Part shown: piece by piece, positions 16,722 through 25,334 of the stretch
How positions within the stretch are numbered: the first letter of the stretch is position 1
How the letters are laid out: each line of letters begins with the position of its first letter
Source: Phycisphaerae bacterium
GTDB taxonomy: Bacteria; Planctomycetota; Phycisphaerae; UBA1845
DNA: 64,000 bases
Assembly (NCBI GenBank): GCA_028289375.1
Contig: JANQQK010000038.1
Coordinates: 148,110 to 212,109 of the forward strand
Direction: 5' to 3'
Position numbers and translations under genes: made by a program
Notes under the pieces: generated by a model
Database searches by the model: none
The model's input: the letters and a program-made list of their open reading frames with translations, nothing else
What the model was told of the DNA's origin: nothing

Positions 16722-17188
16722 TCGGGGATGGCCAGTCGGAGCGAGTCCGCGGTCACGCCGCCGGGGATGATGATGTCGACGATGTCGCGGATGGCGTCGC
16801 GTTGGCCTGGCCAATGGTAGCGGGCGGTGGCCGCGTCGAATTCAAGCCAATCGAACGCGTCGTGTTCGTGGTTGAGTTGGACGGATGCGTCGTGCTCGAC
16901 CTGTGCGGCGAAGCCGGGGCAGAGTTCGATGGTGTCGGTGCCGGCGACGTAGAAGGTGTTCACGCGTTCGAGTTGATGCCAGACCATTGGCACGAGTTGT
17001 GTTTCCTCGAGTAATTCGCGGCGGGCGGTGTCGAACGCGGACTCGCCCGGATCGATGTGGCCATGGACCGCCTGCCACGTGCCGCCGAGTCGCTTGTTGG
17101 CGGCGCGTTGCATGACGAGGAACTGCGGGTGATCGTCCACGATGCGATAGACGAAGACATCGACGATGCGGCTGACGATTTCAGGCAT
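16718..17188 (-). CDS. Nudix hydrolase
   Basis: The 156-residue protein has a full Nudix box, beginning GHIDPGES and ending RRELLEET (spacing G-x5-E-x7-REUxEE). It therefore hydrolyses a nucleoside diphosphate linked to another group. The substrate cannot be read from the sequence; the overall look is of dATP/NTP pyrophosphatase-like Nudix proteins. The ATG at 17188 gives the family-typical N-terminus MPEIVSRIVDVFVYR and overlaps the end of dprA by 8 nt, which suggests translational coupling. It is the last gene of ileS-dprA-nudix. Confidence 0.85.
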   Translation of the reverse strand: MPEIVSRIVDVFVYRIVDDHPQFLVMQRAANKRLGGTWQAVHGHIDPGESAFDTARRELLEETQLVPMVWHQLERVNTFYVAGTDTIELCPGFAAQVEHDASVQLNHEHDAFDWLEFDAATARYHWPGQRDAIRDIVDIIIPGGVTADSLRLAIPD

Positions 17189-18353
17189 GTGTCGTTGCCG
17201 TTGATGTTCGGCGGACAAACCGATTGCCCGGCAGTTGGGTGATGACGCCTTTGAGTTGCAGTTTGGTGAGGGTGGCAGCGACCTGAGCGGGCGTGAGGTC
17301 GGCGTGGTCGACGATGTGTTCGAGCGTGGTTTCGACGTCGCCGATGACGGACCAGAGTTTCTTCTCGTTGTCGTCGAGTTGTGGTGCGGGGGTATCGAAC
17401 AGTGTCGGTTCGTTGGCCGCGTGCTCTATGGATGGTTTCATCAGTTGGCCTGCTTCTCCGAGTTCATCAAGGATGTCTTCGACGCAGGTGACGAGTTTGG
17501 CGTGGCCATCGCGGATGAGTCCGTTGGTGCCGGCGGCAAACGGATTGGTGAGCAGTCCGGGGATGGCGAAGGCTTCGCGGTTGTATTCGCAGGCGAGTCG
17601 TGCGGAGATTTTGGCACCGCTGCGCTCGCCAGCTTCGATGACCAGAACGCCAAGGGACATGCCGACGATGATGCGGTTGCGGGGTGGGAAGTTCTTGGGT
17701 TCGGGGGAGGTGTCGATGGGCAACTCGGAAATGACCGCGCCGTTGTTGGCCATGTGGTCGGCGAGGTCGGCATGCTCGGCGGGGTACATGTGTGCGAGTC
17801 CGCAACCAAGGACGCCGATGGTGCGGCCACCGACGGACAATGCCCCGCGATGACCGGCTGCGTCTGCTCCGCGTGCGAGACCGGAGACGATGGTGAAGCC
17901 GGCGTTGGCGAGGGCGGCGCCGAAGCGTTCGGCCTGTTCGAGTCCGTAGTGGGAGCATTTGCGTGAACCGACGATGGCGATGGCGAGACCGTCTTCGTCT
18001 GCGAGTTGACCTCGAACGTAGAGACAGACCGGCGGATCGGGGATGTGGTTCAGAATGGCGGGATAGTCGCCGTCTTCGCAACAGATGATACGGACGCCAA
18101 GTTCAGTCGCTCGTTCGATTTCGTGGACGGCGTCTTCCGCTTGGCGAGCTTGGAAGATGGCTTCGGCGCGGTATCGGCCCACGCCTTCGACGCGTTCAAG
18201 CTCGCGGATCGAGGCGGTGAAGACCGCGTCAATCGTACCGAAGTGGTCGATCAATTTGCGCGTGCAGACGGGGCCGATGTTCTTGGCTTGGCTGAGTCGC
18301 AGGTAGTGCCGGGCTACCGGTGAGATCGTCCGTTGTGCATGCTGCTGCGACAT
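17181..18353 (-). CDS. dprA: DNA-processing protein DprA (DNA uptake/RecA loader)
   Basis: The 390-residue protein has an N-terminal helix-hairpin-helix part ('ERVEGVGRYRAEAI'). A Rossmann-like DprA core follows, with 'AIVGSRKCSHYG', 'SGLARGADAAGH' and 'FPPRNRIIVGMS'. A C-terminal winged-helix of the DprA type ends the protein. DprA binds incoming single-stranded DNA and loads RecA during transformation. It lies 10 nt after ileS in the same direction. Together with the prepilin peptidase at 37.3 kb it suggests that natural competence is possible, although no com genes are seen here. Confidence 0.92.
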   Translation of the reverse strand: MSQQHAQRTISPVARHYLRLSQAKNIGPVCTRKLIDHFGTIDAVFTASIRELERVEGVGRYRAEAIFQARQAEDAVHEIERATELGVRIICCEDGDYPAILNHIPDPPVCLYVRGQLADEDGLAIAIVGSRKCSHYGLEQAERFGAALANAGFTIVSGLARGADAAGHRGALSVGGRTIGVLGCGLAHMYPAEHADLADHMANNGAVISELPIDTSPEPKNFPPRNRIIVGMSLGVLVIEAGERSGAKISARLACEYNREAFAIPGLLTNPFAAGTNGLIRDGHAKLVTCVEDILDELGEAGQLMKPSIEHAANEPTLFDTPAPQLDDNEKKLWSVIGDVETTLEHIVDHADLTPAQVAATLTKLQLKGVITQLPGNRFVRRTSTATTHA

Positions 18354-18363
18354 CGGTTGTCCG

Positions 18364-21300
18364 TCATGCCTTGTTCAGGCTGATGTTCAAGGGGACTTTG
18401 CCGAGCTTGACGTCGGTTTGCGCTTGCGCTCCGGCCAGCGGATCGGTCGCGATGTCGTCGGCGAGTGTCTCCTTGCGGATATAATCGCCGAAGGCGTTGA
18501 TGGCTTCGGCGGGTTCGCCTTCGGTTTGCAGGCCGAGGACGATGCGATCTTCGAGGTTGAGGTCGGCATCTTTGCGCAGGTTTTGCACGAAGCGGACGAC
18601 GTCGCGGGCGATGCCTTCGAGTTTCAATTCGTGCGTGATGCGGCGATCGAGCAGGACGACCGTACCCATGTTTTCCTGGGCGGCCCAATCCTCGCCGTAG
18701 GACTTTTCGACGATTACTTCCGACGGTTCCAATTCGATAACGCTGCCGTTCACGCTGACGGGAACCGGCGATTTCCTATCGACCTGGGCAGCCAGCGCTG
18801 CGCCGTCGCCCTGTTTCAAGGCGGCGTTGATGGCGCCTGCGTCCTTGCCGAACTTGGGGCCTAGTACTTTCATGTCACCGCGAATCGTGATCTGACACTG
18901 TTGGCCGGCTTCGGGATCGATGGTGAGCTTCTTGACGTTCAGCTCTTCAAGCATGTGGTCTTCGAACTGCTTCAGTGCTTCGGCTTCCAGATCACTGGCT
19001 GGCTGGATGCGCATCTCGGCCAATGGTTGACGCACCTTGAGTTTGGCTTCGGTGCGTGCGGCACGGGCCATGGAGATGACGCGGAGGAACAGGCTCATCT
19101 TTTCAGAAAGCGACTGATCGACGCGGGATGCATCCGGTTCCGGGAATCGTACGTGGTGAATGCTCTCGGGCACGTCGGATTGCTGGTTGACGACGAGGTT
19201 CTGATACATCGACTCGGTCATGAACGGCATGATCGGGGCGATCAGTTGGCTGAACGTCGTCAGCACTTCGTACAACGTGTCGTAGGCGGCACGTTTGTCA
19301 TCGGACCAGTCGCTCTTCCAGAATCGGCGACGCGAACGGCGGACGTACCAGTTGCTCAAGTCGTCGACAAAGCGCCCTGACCGTTCGCAAAAGGTAAGCG
19401 TGTCGTACTCGCTGTAGCACTTGTCCGCCAACTCAACCAGATGCTGGAGGTCTGACAGAATCCAGCGGTCGAGATCGGTGCGTCGGTCGATCGGCAGTAC
19501 GTTGCTAGTAGGATCGTACTCGTCGAGCCGCGCGTAGTCGCAGAAGAAGGCGTACGTGTTCCACAATGGCCGGACAAAGCGTGCGTAGACCTCGTCGATA
19601 TGAACGGGACCGAAGGCGATGTTGCGCTCGGGTGAGTGATCGCAGTACATCCAACGCATGACGTCCACACCGAACTTATCCGCAGCCGTCTTGAATTCGA
19701 TGGCGTTGCCTTTGGACTTGTGCATCTCCTCCATGTTGTCGTCGAGTACGAGACCATGACCAAGCAGCGTTTCAAACGGCGCCTTGTCGGTCATCATTGT
19801 GCTAACAGCCAACAATGCGTAAAACCAATTGCGGAACTGACCCGGCAACGCTTCGACGACGAATTCGGGTGGGAACCAGCTTTCCCAGTAGTCGCGGTCC
19901 TCGAAATAACCCATCGTCGAGAACGGGACGATGCTCGCATCAAGCCATGGATTGCCAACATCCTTCACGCGCGAAACGCGTTCATTGCCACACGCGGTGC
20001 ATTGGATCTTGATGTTGTCGACCCACGGGCGGTGAGGCGAATTGCCTTCGAACTGTTCCCAGCCCTCGACGGCACGCTCCTTCAGTTCCTCACGTGAACC
20101 AATGATTTCGAAATGGTCACACTGATCGCATTCCCAGATCGGCAGCGCCAAGCCCCAGTAGCGCTTCTTGCTGATCATCCAGTCGCCCATGTTTTTGAGC
20201 CAGTCGAGTTCGCGTTCCAATCCCCACGACGGAATCCAGCGGGCGGTCTTCGTGACAGCCATGATGCGGTCACGCCACTCCATGTTGATGTACCACTCGT
20301 CGACGAGGCGGTAGACAAGCTCTTCCTTGCATCGCCAGCAATGCGGGTAGCGGTGTAAGTACTTCTCCTTGGCGACGAGCAGGTCGCGCGACTTCAGATC
20401 GGCAGCGATGTCGTCGGCCACGTCGACAAAGCGTCGCCCGGTCAACTCGCCGAATCCGTCAATGAACTCGCCATGATCGTTCAGCGGTGCGACCGACGGC
20501 AGGCCTTGCTCCTTGCCGAGGCGATGGTCATCGCCACCGCAACCCGGTGCGATGTGCACGATGCCCGAACCTTCCGACTCGGTCACGTGGTCCCAATCGA
20601 TCACGCGGTGGCTGATGGCGGCTTGGGCTGCGCCTTCGAGGTGATCGAATGGTCCCTGGTAGGTCCAGCCAACCAGTTCGCTGCCCTTCATTTCACCGAC
20701 GACTTCGTATCCGCCGGCGTTCTTGAAAATGGCCTGGATGGACATCAGGCTTGGTGCGGTCTTGGCTGTTGGTCCTTCGATCGGTTGCTTGCGGGCGAGT
20801 TCAAAGTTGGCTTTGCCGACGTAATAGGTCCAGCCATCGCATTGTACCTTGACGTAGTCCATGTCGCCCTTGACGGCTGCCCCGACGTTGGACGTCAGCG
20901 TCCATGGCGTCGTCGTCCAGACGACCAACGCTTCCTTGCCTTCGGGTGATTGGCCGTTCTTGTCGACAATCGGAAACCGCACGAAGACCGAGAGGTGACT
21001 TGTCTCGCGGTAGCCTTCGTTCATTTCCATCTGGCTAATGCCGGTACCGCATCGCGGGCACCATGGCATCACGTCGGCGCCTTTGTAGACATGCCCCTCT
21101 TCGTGACACTTCTTCAGGAAATGCCAGATGGCGTAGTTGTTGTTCTCCGACATCGTGTAGTACGAGTTGTCCCAGTCCATCCAGTATCCGAGGCGTTTGG
21201 ACTGCTCGGACTGAATGCCCGCGAAATGACGCGCACGGGCTTTGCATTCCTCGACGAACTTGTCGATGCCGTACTTCTCGATGTCGTGCTTGTTGGTGAA

Positions 21301-21606
21301 CCCGTGTTCCTTCTCGACCTCAACCTCAATCCAAAGTCCCTGACAGTCGAAACCATTCTGGTAGCGCATGTCGTGGCCTTTGGCGGCGTGGTATCGGTGG
21401 AACACGTCCTTGTAGGTGCGGCCCCAGGCGTGATGAACGCCCATGGGGTTGTTGGCGGTGATCGGCCCGTCCAGGAACCGCCACTTCTCGTTGCCGCGGT
21501 TCATCTCGCGGAGTTTCTCGAATGCGTTGGTGTCTTCCCAGAATTTGAGGATGTCCTCCTCCATCCGGGGAAAGGCGGGACGCTTTTCAATCTTCTCGAA
21601 CGCCAT
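18364..21606 (-). CDS. ileS: Isoleucyl-tRNA synthetase with divergent signature motifs
   Basis: The 1080-residue class I synthetase has the full IleRS layout: catalytic core, editing domain, zinc-binding cysteine pairs ('CPRCG', 'CWRC', 'CDQC', 'CTAC'), an anticodon-binding helical domain and a C-terminal tail. GAGG lies 8 nt before the ATG. The usual HIGH motif reads GVHH (56-59), and the KMSKS loop reads MHKSK (628-632). Both still align in place, and such variants occur in some bacterial IleRS branches. It charges tRNA-Ile, and is the first gene of an operon with dprA and a Nudix hydrolase. Confidence 0.95.
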   Translation of the reverse strand: MAFEKIEKRPAFPRMEEDILKFWEDTNAFEKLREMNRGNEKWRFLDGPITANNPMGVHHAWGRTYKDVFHRYHAAKGHDMRYQNGFDCQGLWIEVEVEKEHGFTNKHDIEKYGIDKFVEECKARARHFAGIQSEQSKRLGYWMDWDNSYYTMSENNNYAIWHFLKKCHEEGHVYKGADVMPWCPRCGTGISQMEMNEGYRETSHLSVFVRFPIVDKNGQSPEGKEALVVWTTTPWTLTSNVGAAVKGDMDYVKVQCDGWTYYVGKANFELARKQPIEGPTAKTAPSLMSIQAIFKNAGGYEVVGEMKGSELVGWTYQGPFDHLEGAAQAAISHRVIDWDHVTESEGSGIVHIAPGCGGDDHRLGKEQGLPSVAPLNDHGEFIDGFGELTGRRFVDVADDIAADLKSRDLLVAKEKYLHRYPHCWRCKEELVYRLVDEWYINMEWRDRIMAVTKTARWIPSWGLERELDWLKNMGDWMISKKRYWGLALPIWECDQCDHFEIIGSREELKERAVEGWEQFEGNSPHRPWVDNIKIQCTACGNERVSRVKDVGNPWLDASIVPFSTMGYFEDRDYWESWFPPEFVVEALPGQFRNWFYALLAVSTMMTDKAPFETLLGHGLVLDDNMEEMHKSKGNAIEFKTAADKFGVDVMRWMYCDHSPERNIAFGPVHIDEVYARFVRPLWNTYAFFCDYARLDEYDPTSNVLPIDRRTDLDRWILSDLQHLVELADKCYSEYDTLTFCERSGRFVDDLSNWYVRRSRRRFWKSDWSDDKRAAYDTLYEVLTTFSQLIAPIMPFMTESMYQNLVVNQQSDVPESIHHVRFPEPDASRVDQSLSEKMSLFLRVISMARAARTEAKLKVRQPLAEMRIQPASDLEAEALKQFEDHMLEELNVKKLTIDPEAGQQCQITIRGDMKVLGPKFGKDAGAINAALKQGDGAALAAQVDRKSPVPVSVNGSVIELEPSEVIVEKSYGEDWAAQENMGTVVLLDRRITHELKLEGIARDVVRFVQNLRKDADLNLEDRIVLGLQTEGEPAEAINAFGDYIRKETLADDIATDPLAGAQAQTDVKLGKVPLNISLNKA

Positions 21607-21696
21607 CGGTGTATCCTCAAAATCGGTCGTGCGTGCGAATCCGCCTACTATACGTGGATCGCCCGACGACGTGAACCCCGACCGACGGGCGTCGGA

Positions 21697-24294
21697 TCAG
21701 GGTGCGACCGAGTGGCTGGACTGCTGCAGCCGCCGAAACCAGTGCCGAAGTGCGGTTTCGCCCGTCGCACGTGGCGATGACTCCGTCACGCTGCACACAT
21801 CGTCCAACGAAGCGAGGCCTGCATAGTTCGCGATCATCGCGGCGAAATCGGTCGCATCCTGCAGACCGTCCCCGTTCACGTCCGCCCCGATCGATGCTTC
21901 CGGATTGATCGGCTGCTCCCAACCTGCGGCGAGGGTCGAGAAATCGCCCACGTCGACCACGCCGTCCTTGAGGGTCATGGATGTCTGAAGGTCGCCGACC
22001 CGCAATCGATCCGGCCCGGTGAAGTTCACGACCGTCAGGCCACACTCATTCGGCTGAACCGAGCGGGTGGCAGGCAGCGTGTGCCCCTCGACAATGCGGA
22101 CCCAGGACGTCCCAGCCGGTACGTCGCCAATGACGAACGTTCCCATGCCATCCGCGTCGAACACCACTGGCGCTGATCCAAAGACGTCGCCGCCGCCATC
22201 GCAACCACCGAGTTGATACATGACCTCGCGCTCGACCATGTTTGTGAGGGCTTCAATCTCGACACTCACAAGAAGCCCCGCCGGCGAACAGGTGTCTCCA
22301 GGATAGCGGATCGTCACGGTCGCCGCCCCACTCACGTTCTCGCCGTCGCTTGCCCGAAACGACACCTCATCGACACCCGACGCCCCCGCGTTCGGTCTCA
22401 GCAGAAAAGCGCCGCCACCTGCCTGTAGTTCACTCTGAGTTGGCTGATCCAGAATCTCGATCGACAACGGGTCGCCATCCGCATCGGTTGCGGGGAGGTC
22501 GATCAGTACCGGATCGAACGTCTGCAGCGTATTGGTGTAGGAGTACGCAACCGGCGTGCTCACATTGACCGCTGTGCCACGCCACCGCGGCGAAACATCG
22601 AGCATGATGGGTTCCGACTGCGCACGACCGCCATCGACGAAGTCGGCCACCGCTTGAAGTCTTGTCGGACCAGCACCCAGATGAGCGGCGTGAACGGTGA
22701 ACGTCGCCGACGTCTCCTGCGTGCCGGCAATCACCCGCCCATGCTGCACCAACCTGATTTCACACAGGCCCGCCCCTGCCGCCGAAACCGACACATTGAA
22801 CAACGTATCGAGACCACTACTTGCCGGATCGACGGTCAGGCTTGTTGATCGGCCAGCGTTGTCGACCATCATCGAACCGATCCACCGCCCCTGCGTGGCG
22901 ATCGGCGCATCGTCGAATGCCACCACGCGCAGCTCATGCCAACCATCAGCCAACTCGGTCGTATCGACATTGAACGGCTCGCCGGGATCACGCGTCGCTG
23001 TTTGTACACCGTCGATGAACAAATCCACGCGGGCGATTCCACCGCCCGGCCGCGTCGATTCGACGACTGGTGTCAGCGACACCTGACCCGATACGGGTCG
23101 CGATGGCGCGTCGGGTGCAGACACCGTCGGGAAATGGGCGAATGGCTGCGTGAGCGGATCGCCGTACATCAGCATCTGGAAGGGCACGTTGGCCAGACTC
23201 CGAAACGTCGCCTCCCCCAGAGACGCGCCCTGCGCGTAGTAGATGTGCAATCGCGGATGGGGAAACTTCGTCGCGAAATTGCACGGCTCCTCGACAGCAC
23301 CCACCGATCCACTCGCGCCCTTGGCGATCCACTCCGATATCTTCGTTTGCGAAGATGTTCCGAAGAACCCCGCGAAACTCGTCAGATGATCGCAAAACGC
23401 GCCAGGCAAAATCTTCATATCCGCCTCAATCACCCGTGGATCCGCCCATCCCGTCATCACGCCCAGGCAATCATCACGTGCCTCGGGCAGCACATCGAAC
23501 AGGTGCGCCCCCGTCATACCCAGACCCGCCAGAATCTCGACGCCTTGTGGATAGAAACCGTCACGCGGTTCACTCCGCGCCTTGTCCGTCGTTTCCATGT
23601 AATAGAAAGTGCCGGCCGGGTGCGTTCCATCTGCAGCCACGCTCCGATCGATCATGGCCATCGTTTCGTCGATCGTGTTTCCACGGTTTCCGCTGTATCC
23701 AAGCATAAATGAAATGAAATACCGTTGTGCACTCGTCGATTCGCTGGGCTGTCCACCAAACCACCCAACACCCGCATCGAACGCAACCGGTTCATTGTCA
23801 AAAAAACCGTAATAGCGGTTCGGCCTCGCCGATGACGTACCACTCAGAATCACATCGCGTAAGTAGGCGGCGACGAATGGCGTCGTCGCGGCGAAATGGC
23901 GCACCGGCACACACAAGTCCGTCACCAGTCCGTCGGCCGACGTTCGATATCCTGCGCCGGGTGGAATCACGACATAATCAATCGTCTCGGTGATCCCGCG
24001 CTGCGCCATCGTGCCCAGAAACGCATCGAGCTGAAAATCGACGAAATCGATATAGCTGTTCGTGGTCGGCTGCATGTACAGAACGTTGGCATCGGGAATC
24101 TGACGCGCCTGCTTGTAGTAGTGACCGACGCGGGTGGATTCCGCATTCGCCGGATCGATTACGAGCAACACATTCTCCGGACCGCCGCCTGCCACCGCGC
24201 GCAACGACACCATGAGCACAATCACCAATGAGAACGCACAGCCGGCCAATCGGCGCGCGCACCGTCCCTGTCCAGATTGTCGGGGATGCTTCAT
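21697..24294 (-). CDS. TIGR03790-family secreted protein with C-terminal dockerin
   Basis: The ATG at 24294 follows GGAGG with 5 nt spacing and opens a signal peptide ('AFSLVIVLMVSLRAVAG'), so the longer frame is not used. The N-terminal half (about residues 35-420) matches the TIGR03790 family ('NVLLVIDPANAESTRVGHYY', 'YVVIPPGAGYR'), known mainly from planctomycetes and relatives and of unknown function. The middle holds beta-sandwich repeats, including a cadherin/Ig-like 'SFRASDGENVSGAATVTI' stretch. The tail has 'GVVDVGDFSTLAAGW' and 'GADVNGDGLQDATDFAAM', a two-repeat dockerin-type calcium-binding module. The 865-residue protein is probably extracellular. Confidence 0.8.
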   Translation of the reverse strand: MKHPRQSGQGRCARRLAGCAFSLVIVLMVSLRAVAGGGPENVLLVIDPANAESTRVGHYYKQARQIPDANVLYMQPTTNSYIDFVDFQLDAFLGTMAQRGITETIDYVVIPPGAGYRTSADGLVTDLCVPVRHFAATTPFVAAYLRDVILSGTSSARPNRYYGFFDNEPVAFDAGVGWFGGQPSESTSAQRYFISFMLGYSGNRGNTIDETMAMIDRSVAADGTHPAGTFYYMETTDKARSEPRDGFYPQGVEILAGLGMTGAHLFDVLPEARDDCLGVMTGWADPRVIEADMKILPGAFCDHLTSFAGFFGTSSQTKISEWIAKGASGSVGAVEEPCNFATKFPHPRLHIYYAQGASLGEATFRSLANVPFQMLMYGDPLTQPFAHFPTVSAPDAPSRPVSGQVSLTPVVESTRPGGGIARVDLFIDGVQTATRDPGEPFNVDTTELADGWHELRVVAFDDAPIATQGRWIGSMMVDNAGRSTSLTVDPASSGLDTLFNVSVSAAGAGLCEIRLVQHGRVIAGTQETSATFTVHAAHLGAGPTRLQAVADFVDGGRAQSEPIMLDVSPRWRGTAVNVSTPVAYSYTNTLQTFDPVLIDLPATDADGDPLSIEILDQPTQSELQAGGGAFLLRPNAGASGVDEVSFRASDGENVSGAATVTIRYPGDTCSPAGLLVSVEIEALTNMVEREVMYQLGGCDGGGDVFGSAPVVFDADGMGTFVIGDVPAGTSWVRIVEGHTLPATRSVQPNECGLTVVNFTGPDRLRVGDLQTSMTLKDGVVDVGDFSTLAAGWEQPINPEASIGADVNGDGLQDATDFAAMIANYAGLASLDDVCSVTESSPRATGETALRHWFRRLQQSSHSVAP

Positions 24295-24334
24295 TTCCGC
24301 CTCCAACGGATGCTGCCCATTCCCAGCCACCGCG

Positions 24335-24351
24335 GTATGATGCCATCATAC
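24335..24351. promoter_or_regulatory. Inverted repeat between divergent genes, possible operator
   Basis: GTATGATG and CATCATAC flank one central base, forming a perfect 8-bp inverted repeat in the 141-nt space between the TIGR03790 gene and the AMP nucleosidase gene. It could be a regulator site; no function is shown. Confidence 0.3.
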
Positions 24352-24435
24352 TGTCACAGGCTGCGGAATTCGCGTTCGCATCCTAGACGTCCGATAATGG
24401 CTGGACAACCCCAGCGCACCGTGCAGGAGACGGCC

Positions 24436-25209
24436 GTGCTCAGCAAACTCGACATCGCCAAGAACTGGCTACCCCGTTACACCGGCATGCCCCTCGATCG
24501 CTTCGGCGAGTGGATTCTGCTGACCAATTTCGGGGATTACGTCGAACGGTTCGCCGAACAGTTCAACTGCGACCTCTTCGGCGAGGGCAAACCGATGCAG
24601 TCCGCCACCAATGCTGCAGGCGTGTCGATCATCAAGTTTGGGATCGGTTCCCCCAACGCCGCCATCATCATGGACCTGCTCACCGCCGTGGACACCAAGG
24701 GCGCTCTCTTCCTTGGCAAGTGCGGCGGACTGAAGACCACGACCGAGATCGGCCACTTCATCCTGCCCATCGCCGCCATCCGCGGCGAGGGAACATCAGA
24801 CGACTACTTCCCGCCCGAGGTCCCCGCGCTGCCCTCGTTCAAGTTGCACAAGTTTGTCTCCGAGCGGATTGTCGATCGTGGATTGGAATACCGCACCGGC
24901 GTCGTTTACACGACCAACCGGCGCGTGTGGGAGCATGATCAGGACTTTCTTAAGAAACTCCACGAGTGCACAGCCATCGCGATTGATATGGAAACCGCGA
25001 CAGTGTTTATCGTCGGCCACAAGAATCAGATCGCGCGCGGCGCCTTATTGTTGGTATCCGACCTGCCCTTCACAGCCGAGGGTGTCAAGACCGAAGAAAG
25101 CGACAAACAGGTATCCGCCACGTGGACGGACATGCACCTGCAAATCGGCATCGACGCCATGACCCACATCGAAAAGCAGGGCGAGAAGATCAAGCATTTT
25201 CAGTACTGA
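24436..25209 (+). CDS. amn: AMP nucleosidase, short catalytic form
   Basis: The protein (257 residues) matches the short AMP nucleosidases that lack the N-terminal domain of the E. coli enzyme. The start motif is 'KNWLPRYTGMPLDRFG', the phosphorylase core has 'GALFLGKCGGL' and 'TAIAIDMETATVFIVG', and 'LLLVSDLPF' lies near the end. It cleaves AMP to adenine and ribose 5-phosphate. The GTG at 24436 is chosen because AGGAGA lies 6 nt upstream and family members begin at this point. An in-frame ATG at 24397 would add 13 residues without a ribosome site. Confidence 0.9.
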   Translation: MLSKLDIAKNWLPRYTGMPLDRFGEWILLTNFGDYVERFAEQFNCDLFGEGKPMQSATNAAGVSIIKFGIGSPNAAIIMDLLTAVDTKGALFLGKCGGLKTTTEIGHFILPIAAIRGEGTSDDYFPPEVPALPSFKLHKFVSERIVDRGLEYRTGVVYTTNRRVWEHDQDFLKKLHECTAIAIDMETATVFIVGHKNQIARGALLLVSDLPFTAEGVKTEESDKQVSATWTDMHLQIGIDAMTHIEKQGEKIKHFQY

Positions 25210-25334
25210 GTCGCCAATCCGAGAGCGATAAGGGTGTGCGCCCATCCCTTGAATTCGCGATTCGAGAACGCTACTGTGGGGTCAATCGCTCAGCGCCACA
25301 CATTCGTTCAGAATTCACTGAGGGAGAAGGAGCC

